From: Dryomyza anilis
Lineage: Eukaryota > Arthropoda > Insecta > Diptera > Dryomyzidae
DNA: 64,000 bases
Assembly: GCA_951804985.1 (NCBI GenBank)
Contig: OX638130.1
Location: 33,550,554-33,614,553, forward strand
Reading direction: 5' to 3'
The notes under the pieces are model-generated. The model was not told the DNA's origin, did not search any database, and was given only the letters and a program-made list of their open reading frames with translations. This document shows, piece by piece, positions 1 through 11,046 of this stretch. Each line of letters starts with the position of its first letter. Position 1 is the stretch's first letter. Position numbers and translations under genes: made by a program.

Positions 1-111
1 ACAATTGCTGTAAAATAACATAATAAAATTATATATAAAAAAAAGAAATGCCACAAAACGAGGCAGAGCAGTCAAAAGAATTTTTTTATAATAATTCGTT
101 AGACTGAAATA

Positions 112-721
112 AAGTTTATTGGTCATATTTTTAGTGAGAGTGGTGTTCAACCAGATGAAAAAAGAATTGAATCTATTTTGGCGATGCCAGTTCCAACAAA
201 TAAAAAAGAATTGCAACGTTATTTGGGAATGATAACCTATTTAGGATCATTTATTGATAACTTATCATCCAAAAATAAACCTTTAACGTTATCAGTAACG
301 TTACCAGGGAGCTGTTATTATGCATGGTGAGAACCCTATTGCTTATGCATCTGCATCTTTAACGGATAGCCAGATAAATTACGTACAAATAGAAAAGGAA
401 TTATTCGCAATTTTGTTTGGGTGCTCGCGTTTCATCAATATATATATATATGGCAGGAATGTTACTGTTAAAACAGATCACAAACCACTTGTCCCATTGT
501 TTAATAAACCTTTGTATAATATTCCAACTCGTCTTCAGAGATTTATGCTAAGATTATTATCATATAATTTAACAGTTATATATAAACCAGGCAAGGATTT
601 GTATATTGCTGATACCTTGTCTAGGGCGCCACTCAAGGAAAAAGTAAAGTCTAATTTAGATAAAGACATTGATTTACAATGTAATTCGTTAATTAGTCTT
701 ATGGCACTACCATCTAATTAA
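112..721 (+). pseudogene. Ty3/gypsy pol remnant: end of RT and RNase H
   Basis: Decayed reverse transcriptase/RNase H part of a Ty3/gypsy retrotransposon. From about 112 one frame reads the RT thumb/connection region (FIGHIFSESGVQPDEKRIE, then LQRYLGMITYL). From 320 a second frame reads typical RNase H: ENPIAYASASL, then TDHKPLVPLF, and ends with ADTLSRAP, the usual close of a gypsy RNase H. The two parts are in different frames, and the RNase H start is interrupted near 290-320 (a TGA at about 333 in the first frame), so the gene is broken. The catalytic YLDD region is missing; the fragment starts after it. The family assignment rests on these motifs and is firm; the lineage (mag-like versus another) is not. 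Confidence 0.85.
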
Positions 722-1715
722 GTAGAAAGCATTAGAAAAAACATTAAAAGCGATGAAGTCTTTCAAAAACTTATATATTATTTGAAAGAAGGTTGGCCAA
801 GTAAGAAGAATGAAATAGATAACGAATTACAACCATATTACTCTATCAGAGACGAAATAACTGAAGTAAAGGGTATTTTGTTCAAAAACAAACGTATTTT
901 AGTACGAAGATGTTTACGGTCAAAAATGTTAAAATATCTACATGAAGGTCACATGGGCATTCAAGGTTGTCAGAGTCTGACAAGAGGTTCAATTTATTGG
1001 CCTAACATAAATAATGATATTTATAACATTGTATCAAATTGTGACACTTGTATTAAATATAGAAATGCTAATCCGAAAGAAGAAATAAAAAATCATGAAA
1101 TTTTTGACATACCTTGGTACAAAGTAGGATGTGATTTGTTTGAATTTGAAAAAACAAATGTATTTGATAGTCGTTGATTATTATTCAAAATATTTTGAAG
1201 TAGAACTTTTAAGTTCAGGTTACTCATCTAAAAAAGTTATAACAAAATTAAAATCTATTTTTTCTAGACATGGTATTCCGACTGTTTTAGTTTCCGATAA
1301 CGGACCAACTTTCAATTCCAGTGATTTAAAAAAATGTTTGTATTGATTGGGATATTGATAATATTACATCAAGTCCAAATGGGAAAGGTCTATTCTAACT
1401 ATAAAAAATATTTTATACAAATGTAAGGATTCTGGTACAGATCCATATATAGCTTTTTTTTACAATATCGTACGACATCTAAAAATAATTTGCCAAGTCC
1501 GTCCGAATTACTTATGAGCAGAAAATTGCGTACAAATTTACCATTCATTTCAAAAGACTTAAAACCAAAAATAGTAAAATTCAATAAATTTAAAGAACTA
1601 CTCACACAACAACAATCAAATTCGTCTCAATATTACAACCAAAATTCCGTTGATTTAAAACTAGTTGAAGTAGGTGAACAATTTTATTTTAAAAATAATC
1701 CAACATCAGGGGCCA
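722..1715 (+). pseudogene. Ty3/gypsy integrase remnant
   Basis: Continuation of the upstream pol remnant. The region 782-1177 carries the integrase zinc-binding HHCC domain (HEGHMGIQGC with CDTCIKY) and enters the catalytic core. The core continues in another frame at 1131-1346 (VDYYSKYFEV, then VSDNGPTF with the second catalytic Asp) and the C-terminal part resumes in the first frame at 1490-1715 (PSPSELLMSRKLRTNLPF). The frame changes and the stop after 1346 show that it is dead. The region containing the third catalytic residue (Glu) is damaged between 1346 and 1490. Homology fades at about 1715. Confidence 0.85.
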
Positions 1716-2289
1716 AATTACGGCAGTCGTTATCGAGTAAAAGCGTCCGAAATTCTTGCGTTTGAAATTACGGCACTCGTTATCGAACAAAAAATCAAAA
1801 ATATTGGGTTGATGGCATTCGATAACGAGAAAACGTTCAAATGAACTCTAACGTAGTTCTACTCGATACATACACTGCCATCGAAAACATTTTAAATTTA
1901 AACTTTTTCAACAAAACCCGTGTTGAATACAACATTTTTAGTTAATTATAGTCAAGAAAAAGGCATTAAGACTATTACATATATGAATACTAAATGTACA
2001 TTCCAATATGCACCCAAAGAAGGACATGTCGCAAAAACTTAGGACCCAACCTTTTAAAAATAAATTGCATCGCGAATTCGAAATCATTGCGAAAGTTATA
2101 CTTGTGTAAATTCGTTATTTGTATTTTGCACTATATAAAAAAACACACTAGTTGGAGGTCCTCTGCGGAAAAGTCGTTGACTGCTACCGAAGAGAACTTC
2201 TCGCGGTTACCGAAAAACCGAAATAGATGGCCAAAATAGATGGCGAAATAGACGGACTTTCCCTTTAATCATTTTGTATTGCTGTAAAT
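1716..2289. other. No gene seen; short degenerate repeats
   Basis: No supported coding sequence. Two similar stretches (ATTACGGCA.TCGTTATCGA at about 1716 and 1764) and an inverted relative near 1815 (GGCATTCGATAACGAG) suggest a small unclassified repeat inserted after the integrase remnant. The open frame at 1994-2239 has no recognisable features. Confidence 0.35.
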
Positions 2290-2517
2290 TAAATAAAATG
2301 TGGCGAAATTTCATCGCGTTCTAATCAGTACTTCTCAAGTTATCGTGTATACGGACAGCAAGACAGACGGGCAGACAGACGACATAGCTAAACAGACTCG
2401 GGTGGTGATACTGATCAAGAATAAATATACTCTACCATACCGGCCACGCCTCCTAAGGGGCGTTACAATATCTGCACAAAGTTAATATACCCTGTACCTC
2501 ATAGGTGTAGTGTATAA
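2290..2517 (-). mobile_element. mini-me-like dipteran repeat
   Basis: Read on the minus strand, this begins near 2517 with TATACACTACACC, passes through a TATA.TAACTTTGTGCAGATATTGTAACGCC-type block, and reaches a short GTCT/GTCC (GTCY) array at about 2355-2390. The same layout is seen on the plus strand at 54088-54754. A conserved block followed by a GTCY proto-microsatellite is the published hallmark of dipteran mini-me elements; assignment to that group is inferred from layout. Confidence 0.55.
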
Positions 2518-2865
2518 ATACAGTAAAAAAACTTAATATTACAAATAATTAAAAAAAAAGGCGCGTTTTTCTTATTTTAATTGCCTGATGCGCTTCGAAC
2601 AGTGTCAAATTGCAATTAAAATACTGACTATTATATACAAAAATAAACCTTTTTTATAATTGTAACACATAAAAAATACAAAAATATTTTTCAGTGTTCC
2701 GGAAATTAGCTGGTCAAAAAAAATTTTCGTGACCGTGTTAATTTGTATGTATGCTATTTTATGTTTTTTAAAAGTTAATTTTGCCAAAATTATGTTAAAA
2801 AAAAGTTGTTTTTTTTATTTTTTAAGGGTACCACGTGACGTTGAGGTTACTTTTTATATTTTTGT
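2518..2865. other. No gene seen
   Basis: AT-rich DNA with poly-T and poly-A runs up to the target duplication of the next LTR element. Nothing coding is supported. Confidence 0.5.
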
Positions 2866-2869
2866 AACT

Positions 2870-3467
2870 TGTTGTGTATCATAATCGTAGAGTTCACAGC
2901 TTACATATGATCCACTGTTGTGTATCATAATCGTGGAACTTACAGCGTGCTTATGATCCACAACATAACATAACCAGTACATTTTTCTTTATGGCATACT
3001 TTTAGGGTTAAGCATTATGCATGTTAAACACAAACAGCATTTAATTGTCTTGGCGCACACAGCTTAACATAGCACAGGTATACACGCCCACGTTAAATAG
3101 GTCACTCAGATAAACGCTGACTTAGTTATTTTAGAATGATGAAAGTACTCAATTTATTGTGAAATTATAAATACGCTGACTAAGTTATTTTAGCATGATG
3201 AAATTACTCAATTTATTGTGAAATTATAAGAATACGAGGTGTTAAGTAGAAGTTAAGTATAGACTAAGAATAAATTGTTTTCGATAAGCTGAACTGTCTA
3301 CAAATAAGTGTTAAGTATAAGTGTAACCAACTTTTAAAGCGAAATAAAGTGTCTTGAAGTAAAAAAGACCCGGTTGTTTTAAATAATATAAAGAAAGTAA
3401 AAAGGACTCAGTAAGTATAAATAGGATCAAGTTAAAGTCCTAGTAGAAGGACTTTTAACATACAACA
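2870..3467 (+). repeat. 5' LTR of env-only element
   Basis: 598-bp LTR. Two internal tandem duplications are visible: a roughly 46-bp unit repeated at its start (TGTTGTGTATCATAATCGT, twice) and a 59-bp unit repeated at about 3114 and 3173 (ACGCTGACT.AGTTATTTTA). AATAAA at 3343-3348 is a candidate polyadenylation signal. Confidence 0.9.
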
Positions 3468-3737
3468 TTTTGTATTACAACAATACAGAAACATATTTAA
3501 ATGTATGTTTCTAAACTAAATCATTTAGTACATGTTAACACATATATTAACTACTATAAATATTTAAAGTATAATTATGGCCAACGCCTTAACAATATGT
3601 ATTAAGGGGTAAAATGAGAAAGAAAACTACATAAAATTATTAAGGATTCCATTTATATATGTAAAAAAAAAATGGAATTTCGTCTTTTTACAATATGAAA
3701 TAAAGAGCAAAACTTTAGAATTGTCACACTGGTCCTG
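3468..3737 (+). other. Leader of env-only element, no gene
   Basis: 270 bp between the 5' LTR and the first env-like frame. It is very AT-rich, with poly-A and small hairpins. A match to the common serine or lysine tRNA primer sites was looked for and not found. No gag-like protein is encoded. Confidence 0.5.
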
Positions 3738-5333
3738 ATGTTGGCAGCCAAGGAAGCAGTCAACATCACACAGACATCAATTAATGATACAAGATTATTC
3801 TTTGAGAAGACAACTGATGCTTTGTTCTACAATGATGAATGGACGAGAGTAGCCAAGTTTAAACCGCTACAACTGAACGATTTCCTGGAGCTGACAAACA
3901 AATACATAATCACGGCAAACACAATGTGCGAACAAATGAGCACCGGACCCAGCATAAAAAGATCATGTATAGCAGCAACACGAGAAACCACGGCAATAAT
4001 AGCCACACTACAGAAAAATGAAGAAATAATTAAGCGCACAATAAAGAGAAACCGACAAAAGAGATCACTCAATTTCATTGGCGAAGGACTCAACTGGGCT
4101 TTTGGACTGATAAAGTAAGAGAGACTACCTATAAACATCTCAATGACATTGAAGATAATGAACATCAAACATACGAAATTATGAAAAGACAAATTACGGT
4201 GATTTCATCAAATTGTAACAAGATAGCAGGACCCTTACTGAATTCCTTGAAGGAAGTCGAAAATCTGCAAAATGTGTTAAACATAACAATAAGAACACAA
4301 AAATACATAAATGAAAAAATAAACCAACAAGTTAGTCATTTACTATTCATGATGGATACCTTGGAAATTCAATCTACAATTAATGCAAACCTAATCGAAA
4401 TTCAAGGACAACAGCTGATGGAAATGGCAATCATAGATGATCTATACAAGGGACGATTACACCCGACAATTATAGACCAGAGCGAGTTAGATGAAATGCT
4501 GACTAGCCTCACGTTAAGAGGAAAGGCGAAGTGGTTCATACAAAAATCATTCGAAATGCATCGTGCATCAACAGTACGAGTTTTCCCAGACACAGACGGC
4601 CTAATAATAGTCATCAAGATGATTTGTTGTTCACATTATATAGAATTTACCCAATACCCACAAATATTAATGAAGAATGGGATGCATTGGTTAAAACAAC
4701 ATATGACTACATATCAGAAGCAGAAGACCGGAGCAAATACATAGGTCTAACGAATAAAGATCACAGCAAATGCATTTTGGTTAGCCAACATACGGACAAA
4801 GAAATTACACTATGCAAACGTCCAGGAACCATACTAACAACTAGCAACACACTATGTGAAGTCGCGCTGATTCAACACATAACAGATATTAAAGATACCT
4901 GTGAACATGTTGCAATCACAAGGAGTTCTGGCCTAGTAGTTAAACTATAGACACCAAACACATGGTTGTATAAATTCAATACACCAGCCTTTTTCGAAGC
5001 AGTTTGTGGGTCAAATATAGCCACATTGACAATATCCGGCCTGGGTTGGATGTCCATAAATGAAGCTTGCAACTTACACAACAAAGAAATGATACTGCCA
5101 TAAGAGTTTACACATCAAAGCATTAGGAATATACTATACAAGAAGGAAGAACATACGGTTATAATAGAAAATTTACAAGGCAATTGGTCATCATTACCAT
5201 ATTCAAATATATTACAAACATCGTTACCGATCTTGGTGTCAGATCACAACAAAATAAGATCAGCATTAAGAGATGGGCATCGTGATTTCGACGAAATATT
5301 ACTACAATTAACTGATAACCAGGAACGCAAATA
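3738..5333 (+). pseudogene. Decayed env-like (fusion glycoprotein) gene
   Basis: Remnant of an insect errantivirus-type envelope gene, a membrane fusion protein related to baculovirus F. The first part (3738-4118) ends in a basic RQKR cleavage motif followed directly by a glycine- and aromatic-containing stretch (SLNFIGEGLNWAFG), the usual position of the fusion peptide. The homologous reading then moves to a second frame (about 4119-4550), with a helical region and a conserved LHP.IID-like segment, and to a third frame (about 4550-5333) with several cysteines. In-frame stops interrupt the third part at 4948-4950 and 5101-5103. No clear C-terminal membrane anchor was seen. Two frame changes and two stops make it non-functional as read. 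Alternative: some breaks could be sequencing errors, because the flanking LTRs are almost undamaged. Confidence 0.75.
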
Positions 5334-5865
5334 ATTACTTAATCGTCAAAATGAAATAACGAAAACCGCAAAATAGATGTAGAAGCGGCTAAGGAAAACC
5401 TTGAAATGGTGTCAAATACATTTCCCAGCAAGAAATCCCCACTCGAAAAAATCGGTTCATTGCGGAAATCAACAATGCAGAAACCAAACACCACAACACC
5501 CATAGCAAGTCAACGAACCAAGTCACATGAAATAGAAGCCAATACGTCAGAAACAACAACAACGCATCGGACTACTACCGCAGAACAGCAGCAGTCAGCA
5601 ACGAAAACATCGGGACCAGGTTTTTATTATATATAACTGGAAATTACAACCCTTAATTTACTAATATCCATTAAATATTATATAAGTAAAGATCATAACT
5701 TCATAACTAATAGAACTTAACGTAATTTATACCACATAAAACAATGTAAAATGAAAAAACTATTATTCTTTTTAATAATAATTTTCTCTTCAAAAATAAT
5801 TAAAATTATACAAAAGAAAAAAAACTATTATTCTTCTTAATAATAATAATTTTTTTTCTTTCAAT
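5334..5865 (+). other. 3' interior of env-only element
   Basis: No recognised domain. A Thr/Ser/Gln-rich open frame (5406-5636) could be a low-complexity tail or chance. From 5640 the sequence is AT-rich up to the purine tract. Confidence 0.4.
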
Positions 5866-5876
5866 AAGGGGGGAGG
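5866..5876 (+). other. Polypurine tract
   Basis: AAGGGGGGAGG two bases before the 3' LTR, the expected primer site for plus-strand DNA synthesis in an LTR element. Its position confirms the LTR boundary. Confidence 0.85.
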
Positions 5877-5878
5877 TA

Positions 5879-6476
5879 TGTTGTGTATCATAATCGTAGA
5901 TTTCACAGCTTACATATGATCCACTGTTGTGTATCATAATCGTGGAACTTACAGCGTGCTTATGATCCACAACATAACATAACCAGTACATTTTTCTTTA
6001 TGGCATACTTTTAGGGTTAAGCATTATGCATGTTAAACACAAACAGCATTTAATTGTCTTGGCGCACACAGCTTAACATAGCACAGGTATACACGCCCAC
6101 CTTAAATAGGTCACTCAGATAAACGCTGACTTAGTTATTTTAGAATGATGAAAGTACTCAATTTATTGTGAAATTATAAATACGCTGACTAAGTTATTTT
6201 AGCATGATGAAATTACTCAATTTATTGTGAAATTATAAGAATACGAGGTGTTAAGTAGAAGTTAAGTATAGACTAAGAATAAATTGTTTTCGATAAGCTG
6301 AACTGTCTACAAATAAGTGTTAAGTATAAGTGTAACCAACTTTTAAAGCGAAATAAAGTGTCTTGAAGTAAAAAAGACCCGGTTGTTTTAAATAATATAA
6401 AGAAAGTAAAAAGGACTCAGTAAGTATAAATAGGATCAAGTTAAAGTCCTAGTAGAAGGACTTTTAACATACAACA
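5879..6476 (+). repeat. 3' LTR of env-only element
   Basis: 598 bp, the same length as the 5' LTR, with two differences seen by eye (near offset 22, G to T, and one G to C in the CACGCCCAC region). The last 106 bp are repeated again downstream as part of a 370-bp tandem duplication. Confidence 0.9.
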
Positions 6477-7110
6477 AACTTTTTCTCCGCCAACTTTGAT
6501 ATAATTCAAAATCCGGTTGGATATCGTGTGATTACAATTTTGATTCATGTGTACATAGGGAAAAATTATGTTTTGCAGCAAACATATATTACACGTTACA
6601 TACATGAATTTACAAGATTTTAAAATAAATCCATACCATAATGCATGGCTTCCATGCTATCTTTCACTATCACTCGTCATCACTATTTCGCTAAACAGAG
6701 ATGAAATACAAATCATTTCAAACCAGAAATATGAATGCTAAAAAAGACCCGGTTGTTTTAAATAATATAAAGAAAGTAAAAAGGACTCAGTAAGTATAAA
6801 TAGGATCAAGTTAAAGTCCTAGTAGAAGGACTTTTAACATACAACAAACTTTTTCTCCGCCAACTTTGATATAATTCAAAATCCGGTTGGATATCGTGTG
6901 ATTACAATTTTGATTCATGTGTACATAGGGAAAAATTATGTTTTGCAGCAAACATATATTACACGTTACATACATGAATTTACAAGATTTTAAAATAAAT
7001 CCATACCATAATGCATGGCTTCCATGCTATCTTTCACTATCACTCGTCATCACTATTTCGCTAAACAGAGATGAAATACAAATCATTTCAAACCAGAAAT
7101 ATGAATGCTA
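6371..7110. repeat. Perfect 370-bp tandem duplication across LTR end and flank
   Basis: Positions 6371-6740 and 6741-7110 read identically. The unit starts AAAAAGACCCGG within the 3' LTR, covers its last 106 bp, and runs 264 bp into the flank. The duplication therefore happened after the LTR element inserted, or it is an assembly artefact. Confidence 0.9.
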
Positions 7111-7949
7111 GAAAGAAAAGAGAACATAGCATGCGATATCCACAGATGATATTGAGGGATAGCGAGTGATAGCGAGTGATAACAAAAGTTTAAATGTTTT
7201 AACTTTTCCTATAAAGCGATATCACTTTTTTAGCTTGCTATAACAAACACATGTTTTTTGTTTACATTTTTCTATTTCTGACATAATAATTTTGATAAAT
7301 TTATTGTCAAACAATTGTACAAAATAAAACACCAAAAATTTGTTTGGAAACGGAAACTTTACGCGATGTAACTTGAAAAACTGCAGACAGCCTTCAACCC
7401 ACTGGAGCCTAGTGCCACTGATCTTAGTGCTTTACTTTAAGTGTATCTGTTTGAGCACACGCCTCTTTCATCATCGTCTCAAAGGTTTTCTTCAGCGTAA
7501 TTTCAAGCCGTACGTCTTACTGATGGGTGCTGTGGTACGAATTCGGCTACACGGCCACAGCGTACAAGCCCAACTTCGATCGCATGTTGGAAATCAGCTT
7601 CTGTCTGCAGTCATGACTCACACCTGGACATACGAAACGGTTATCCATTTTGTGGTGTCTCCTTTCATGACTGTTACCCTATTGCCTACCATCTGGCACT
7701 GACTTCTGGATTCCTATCTTTATCATAGCAATGGGCTTCATTTTGCATGTCAAATTGTTTCAAAAACAATAATATCGATTGGGGGACAATGAAAACCATG
7801 CATTAGTCTTAATAATAATAATCGAGTTTTAGCTAATACAGCTAGCTTGCACTTTCAAAGCATAAATGCTTGAAAAAATTTACCCACTAATAGTAGTTGG
7901 GCTCGTAACAAACGCATGCAGTTGTTAAAATATCTACAATATTATTTTT
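7111..7949. other. Unrecognised region with coding-like stretch
   Basis: The GC content rises between about 7370 and 7740. One plus-strand frame is open at 7340-7702, and other plus frames there also have long stop-free stretches (for example WYEFGYTATAYKPNFDR). I do not recognise a family. It could be a decayed host exon or transposon sequence. The part before 7340 includes GATAGCGAGTGATA repeats that resemble the inverse of CTATCACTCGTCATC within the duplicated block upstream. Confidence 0.25.
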
Positions 7950-8880
7950 GTTATTAAAGCTTCAATCTACATTTGAGTTGACTTTTTGACAGATTAACAT
8001 TAAAATGTCTGCAATTATTAACTATATTACACATACGGTTAAAAGGTGATGATACAACATAATTTGTTCTACTAAATGGAAGATAGAATAATGTATCACC
8101 ATTTCTACTACTTCTACGATTTTGGTTAAAGGTTATATATCGTAGAAGCTCTGGTGAATCCAATTTACCAGTATTGAGTTGATGTATATAGATTACATCA
8201 GCATTTTTTCTGCGATCTTCAAGTGATTTCAAGTTTAATAGCTTCAGCCGATCCTCGTATGGTGGAAGATTGTAATTATCAACCCAATTTAAACCATTGA
8301 GAGCGAATCGTACAAAGTTTTTTTGTATACGTTCGATACGATCAGTGTGCACTTTATAAAAAGGAGACCATACTTGACTTGCATATTCTAGATGACAACG
8401 TTCTAGAGTATTATATAGAGTTAATGTAGTCAAAGGACTATTAAATTCTTTAGCCCAACGCTTGATAAAACCAAGCAATGAAGAGGCTTTTTTACATATA
8501 TGTTCAATATGAAGTTTGAACGATAAAGTGGGATCAACAAACAGACCCAGATCCTTTACTATATGTACTCGACTAACATTTTCCTCTTTTAACATATAGT
8601 TATACTCTATATTGTTTCTCTTTCGAGAAAATATCATAGACTGACACTTATCTGGATTAAGTACCAAATGGTTCTTAAAACACCAAATCTCAAAAAAATT
8701 TAAATCTGTCTGCAGTAATTTAGCGTCCTTCTCATCCTTGATAGCCTTATAAATTTTCATGTCATCGGCATAAATTAATAGATTGGAGTACTTTATATTG
8801 TATATGACATCATTAATCGCCAAAATAAATAAAAGAGGTTCAAGATGGCTACCCTGAGGTACACCGGATGTTGCAATAAA
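7950..8880 (-). pseudogene. Non-LTR retrotransposon RT, 5'-truncated (Jockey/CR1 group)
   Basis: Minus-strand reverse transcriptase fragment. It begins at about 8880 with the conserved TSGVPQGSHLEPLLF block, then LLIYADDMKIY with the catalytic Asp pair, then the thumb and C-terminal region (HLEYASQVWSP, RIQKNFVRFAL, LPPYEDRLKLL, DRRKNADVIYI). The C-terminal part to 7954 is open without stops, so the piece is fairly young. Palm blocks before VPQG, the endonuclease and ORF1 are missing, which fits 5' truncation during target-primed reverse transcription. No poly-A tail is evident at the 3' end. Confidence 0.85.
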
Positions 8881-9771
8881 AAGACATTAAATTTACGATT
8901 GCAAATATATTATGTTTGCTGAAAACAATTTTTATCTCTGCGTGTTTAAAACGACACGTTGAGTACGGATTGAGGATACCCTAATTAATAATTACTTTAA
9001 GTCATAATGAAAAAAACTTTTGATATATTCAAAATATAAATTATGACTTTTTCAAAAATGTATTATTTCAGTTTTTGTTTAATGTAAATTATTTATTATT
9101 TGTTAACAAATCTTTTACGCGACTGTATATTTATGCAGTATATTTAGCCGGTATACGACTCTTTTCCTATGTTATGTGAATTCAATTATTATGTATTATT
9201 TTTAATAAAAATTTAATAAAAAAAAATGATTCTATTCGGAAATTTTATGTGTCCCACCCCCCAGATTATTCTTAGGACCGGCCCTGTTAGTACTATATAT
9301 GTGAAGTGGACTTAGAAGTTGACCAATCGCTACAATATTTGGAATGGTGGTTAGTACTGACAAAATAGCGATAAAAACCAAATTGTATTTTTAAATGATG
9401 CCTAAGTTCTGATTTCTGCTGTGAGGATACACACTACTTCAACAACTCATCAGTCTTAATTTTTCAAAAAATCAAAAAAATAAAAAGCAAACTCTTTTTA
9501 TTTTTTCAAAAAAAAATATTTTTTCTTGTCAGATTTTTTCCAAATTTTCAATTGTTCATTTAAATTTATTAAAATAAACATTTCAAATAGTTTTTTTTAT
9601 ATAGGTGGCGTATTATTTTTAAACTATAGTGGTGACCCTCGACCAGCAGCACGATTAAGCTTGTCGTTGTTACAATCACCACGTCGTAATACAGACGCCG
9701 CTTATTGTATTTATAAATTATGCTTAAGTTCTGATTTATGTCATATTCTTAAAAAGGATTATATATGAAGT
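8881..9771. other. No gene seen; internal repeat
   Basis: AT-rich, no supported gene. A phrase resembling TATATGTGAAGTGGACTTAGAA occurs at about 9296 and again at about 9757, and CTAAGTTCTGATTT occurs at about 9401 and 9722, suggesting two copies of a short unclassified repeat. Confidence 0.35.
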
Positions 9772-9880
9772 GGACTTAGAATTTCTGAATTTCTTTTGAA
9801 TTCTTTTTGTCCTTTGAATTTCAAATGGAAATGGATTTGATCTTTTCTGAATTAAATTTGTAAATGGTGTAGTTCGGAAC
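9772..9880 (-). repeat. GAATTTC-rich repeat related to the 26.6-kb minisatellite
   Basis: On the minus strand this reads ACACCATTTACAAATT.AATTCAGAAAAGA.CAAAT, then CATTTGAAATTC. The same order occurs on the plus strand at about 26588-26660. They are two members of one repeat family in opposite orientation. Confidence 0.5.
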
Positions 9881-10141
9881 ACATCTAAAGATCTTAAAAA
9901 CATTTCCATTCGATTTATAATATCGATACCTTCCAGGCAGAACATCGTAACCAACATTTGGGAATTTTTATTTTATTGCAGTTTTGGAAATCTTTTTGTG
10001 AATAGCATGTCCCTGCAAAGTCATATTTTGGAATTTCACGATCCAAATTTGAAATAAAGTCAAATAAAACTTATTATCGTAACTACATTTTTGAAAAATG
10101 TTGGTGACGATACAATTTTTAATTATTTTTAATCCAATTCT

Positions 10142-10669
10142 GTGCGCTGTTATCAGGTTTATCGAAGACATTCGTATAGGAGATTTCCCTTTTTGTCGTT
10201 TACCGATATTGAAAATACCAAACCGATTGTGTATAAAACCTTCGTAAGCTATCTTGGGTTCATCCTGGTAGCCGTACGCAGGAGCTCGGAGAAAAGGTAT
10301 GGAGTTCTCCTGACTTGTCTCATAACAAGGACGATATATTTGGAAGTGACTTACTCGTTGTCTACAGATTCGTGTATCATAGATTTGCGTAACTTTGTAG
10401 CACGTCGAGGATCCCCTATCGAGTGGTGTAGTGACAACGGTACCAATTTCAAGGGTACAGAGCGTGAGCTGCGCGAAGTCTTCAAAACGATGTACAAAAA
10501 TGAGATGATAAAAGCATTTACAAATTCATCTATGAAGTGGAATTTTATACCTCCAGTTTCGCCGCACATGGGAAGTGCGTGGGAGAGGCTTGTGCGTTCA
10601 GTAAAGGACGTGATGTATAGCCATGAAAGGAGAAGCAGAAGAAGTTTAGCTGACAGTTACAAAAAGTGA
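10142..10669 (+). pseudogene. BEL/Pao retrotransposon integrase fragment
   Basis: Fragment of a BEL/Pao integrase core. Clear family motifs are VRRSSEKRYGVLLTCL, TRTIYLEVTYSLSTDSCI, FVARRGSPIEWCSDNGTNF with the second catalytic Asp, and PPVSPHMGSAWERLVRSVK with the catalytic Glu. The homology starts at about 10235; the residues before it are not typical, so the first catalytic Asp region is damaged. The piece stops abruptly at about 10660, where gypsy gag sequence begins. About 140 codons remain of a polyprotein that normally exceeds 1500. Confidence 0.88.
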
Positions 10670-10674
10670 CATTA

Positions 10675-11046
10675 ACAGTTATTCAGCGATCATGGGTGCA
10701 CTGCAACGAAAATATGGCAGTGACCACATGACACCGATTTACAGAATACAGCTGAAGTTCCGAAGGCAATATAATGGCGATTCGTTGCAGGAATATGCTG
10801 CGGATATTTACACTTGCACATTTGGCGTGTTCCGATTCAGCGTGTGATTTCTTGGAAATGTGCAAGATAAAAGCATTCGTTGATAGCATACGGAATCCTG
10901 AGACAAAACGGGCAGCAATGACTATGCCGAAGATGACATTTATGGAAACGGTCACCACAGCGCTTACGCAGGCGATAGCGAATACATTGTACCGACCATC
11001 AACGGAGACATGTATACTACATGAGGAGGGAGGAAATTTATGTCAA
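10675..11046 (+). pseudogene. Ty3/gypsy gag fragment (capsid region)
   Basis: Capsid-type gag sequence in two frames: first IMGALQRKYGSDHMTPIYR and FRRQYNGDSLQEYAADI (about 10690-10800), then after a frameshift HLACSDSACDFLEMCKIKAF and IRNPETKRAAMTMP (to about 10990). The region continues into 11347-11760 once the inserted SINE is removed, where a gag zinc knuckle appears. It belongs to the gypsy family whose LTRs start TGTTACGAAAA. Confidence 0.7.

Larger units (their letters stand above)
2870..6476 (+). mobile_element. Env-only LTR retroelement (errantivirus-like), flanked by 4-bp target duplication
   Basis: A complete insertion bounded by two 598-bp LTRs (2870-3467 and 5879-6476). Both LTRs start TGTTG and end ACAACA. 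The 4-bp target duplication AACT lies at 2866-2869 and 6477-6480. A purine-rich tract (AAGGGGGGAGG, 5866-5876) precedes the 3' LTR, as expected for a plus-strand primer. By eye the LTRs differ at only two positions, so the insertion is young. The 2.4-kb interior holds no gag, protease, RT or integrase; it contains only a decayed env-like gene. No tRNA primer-binding site is obvious just inside the 5' LTR. The element must have been moved by proteins supplied in trans, or have lost gag-pol by a route that preserved both ends. Confidence 0.85.

Noticed and set aside
5806..5991. Minus-strand open frame across the 3' LTR junction
   Set aside because: Made of LTR and A/T-run sequence; overlaps the polypurine tract and has no domain.
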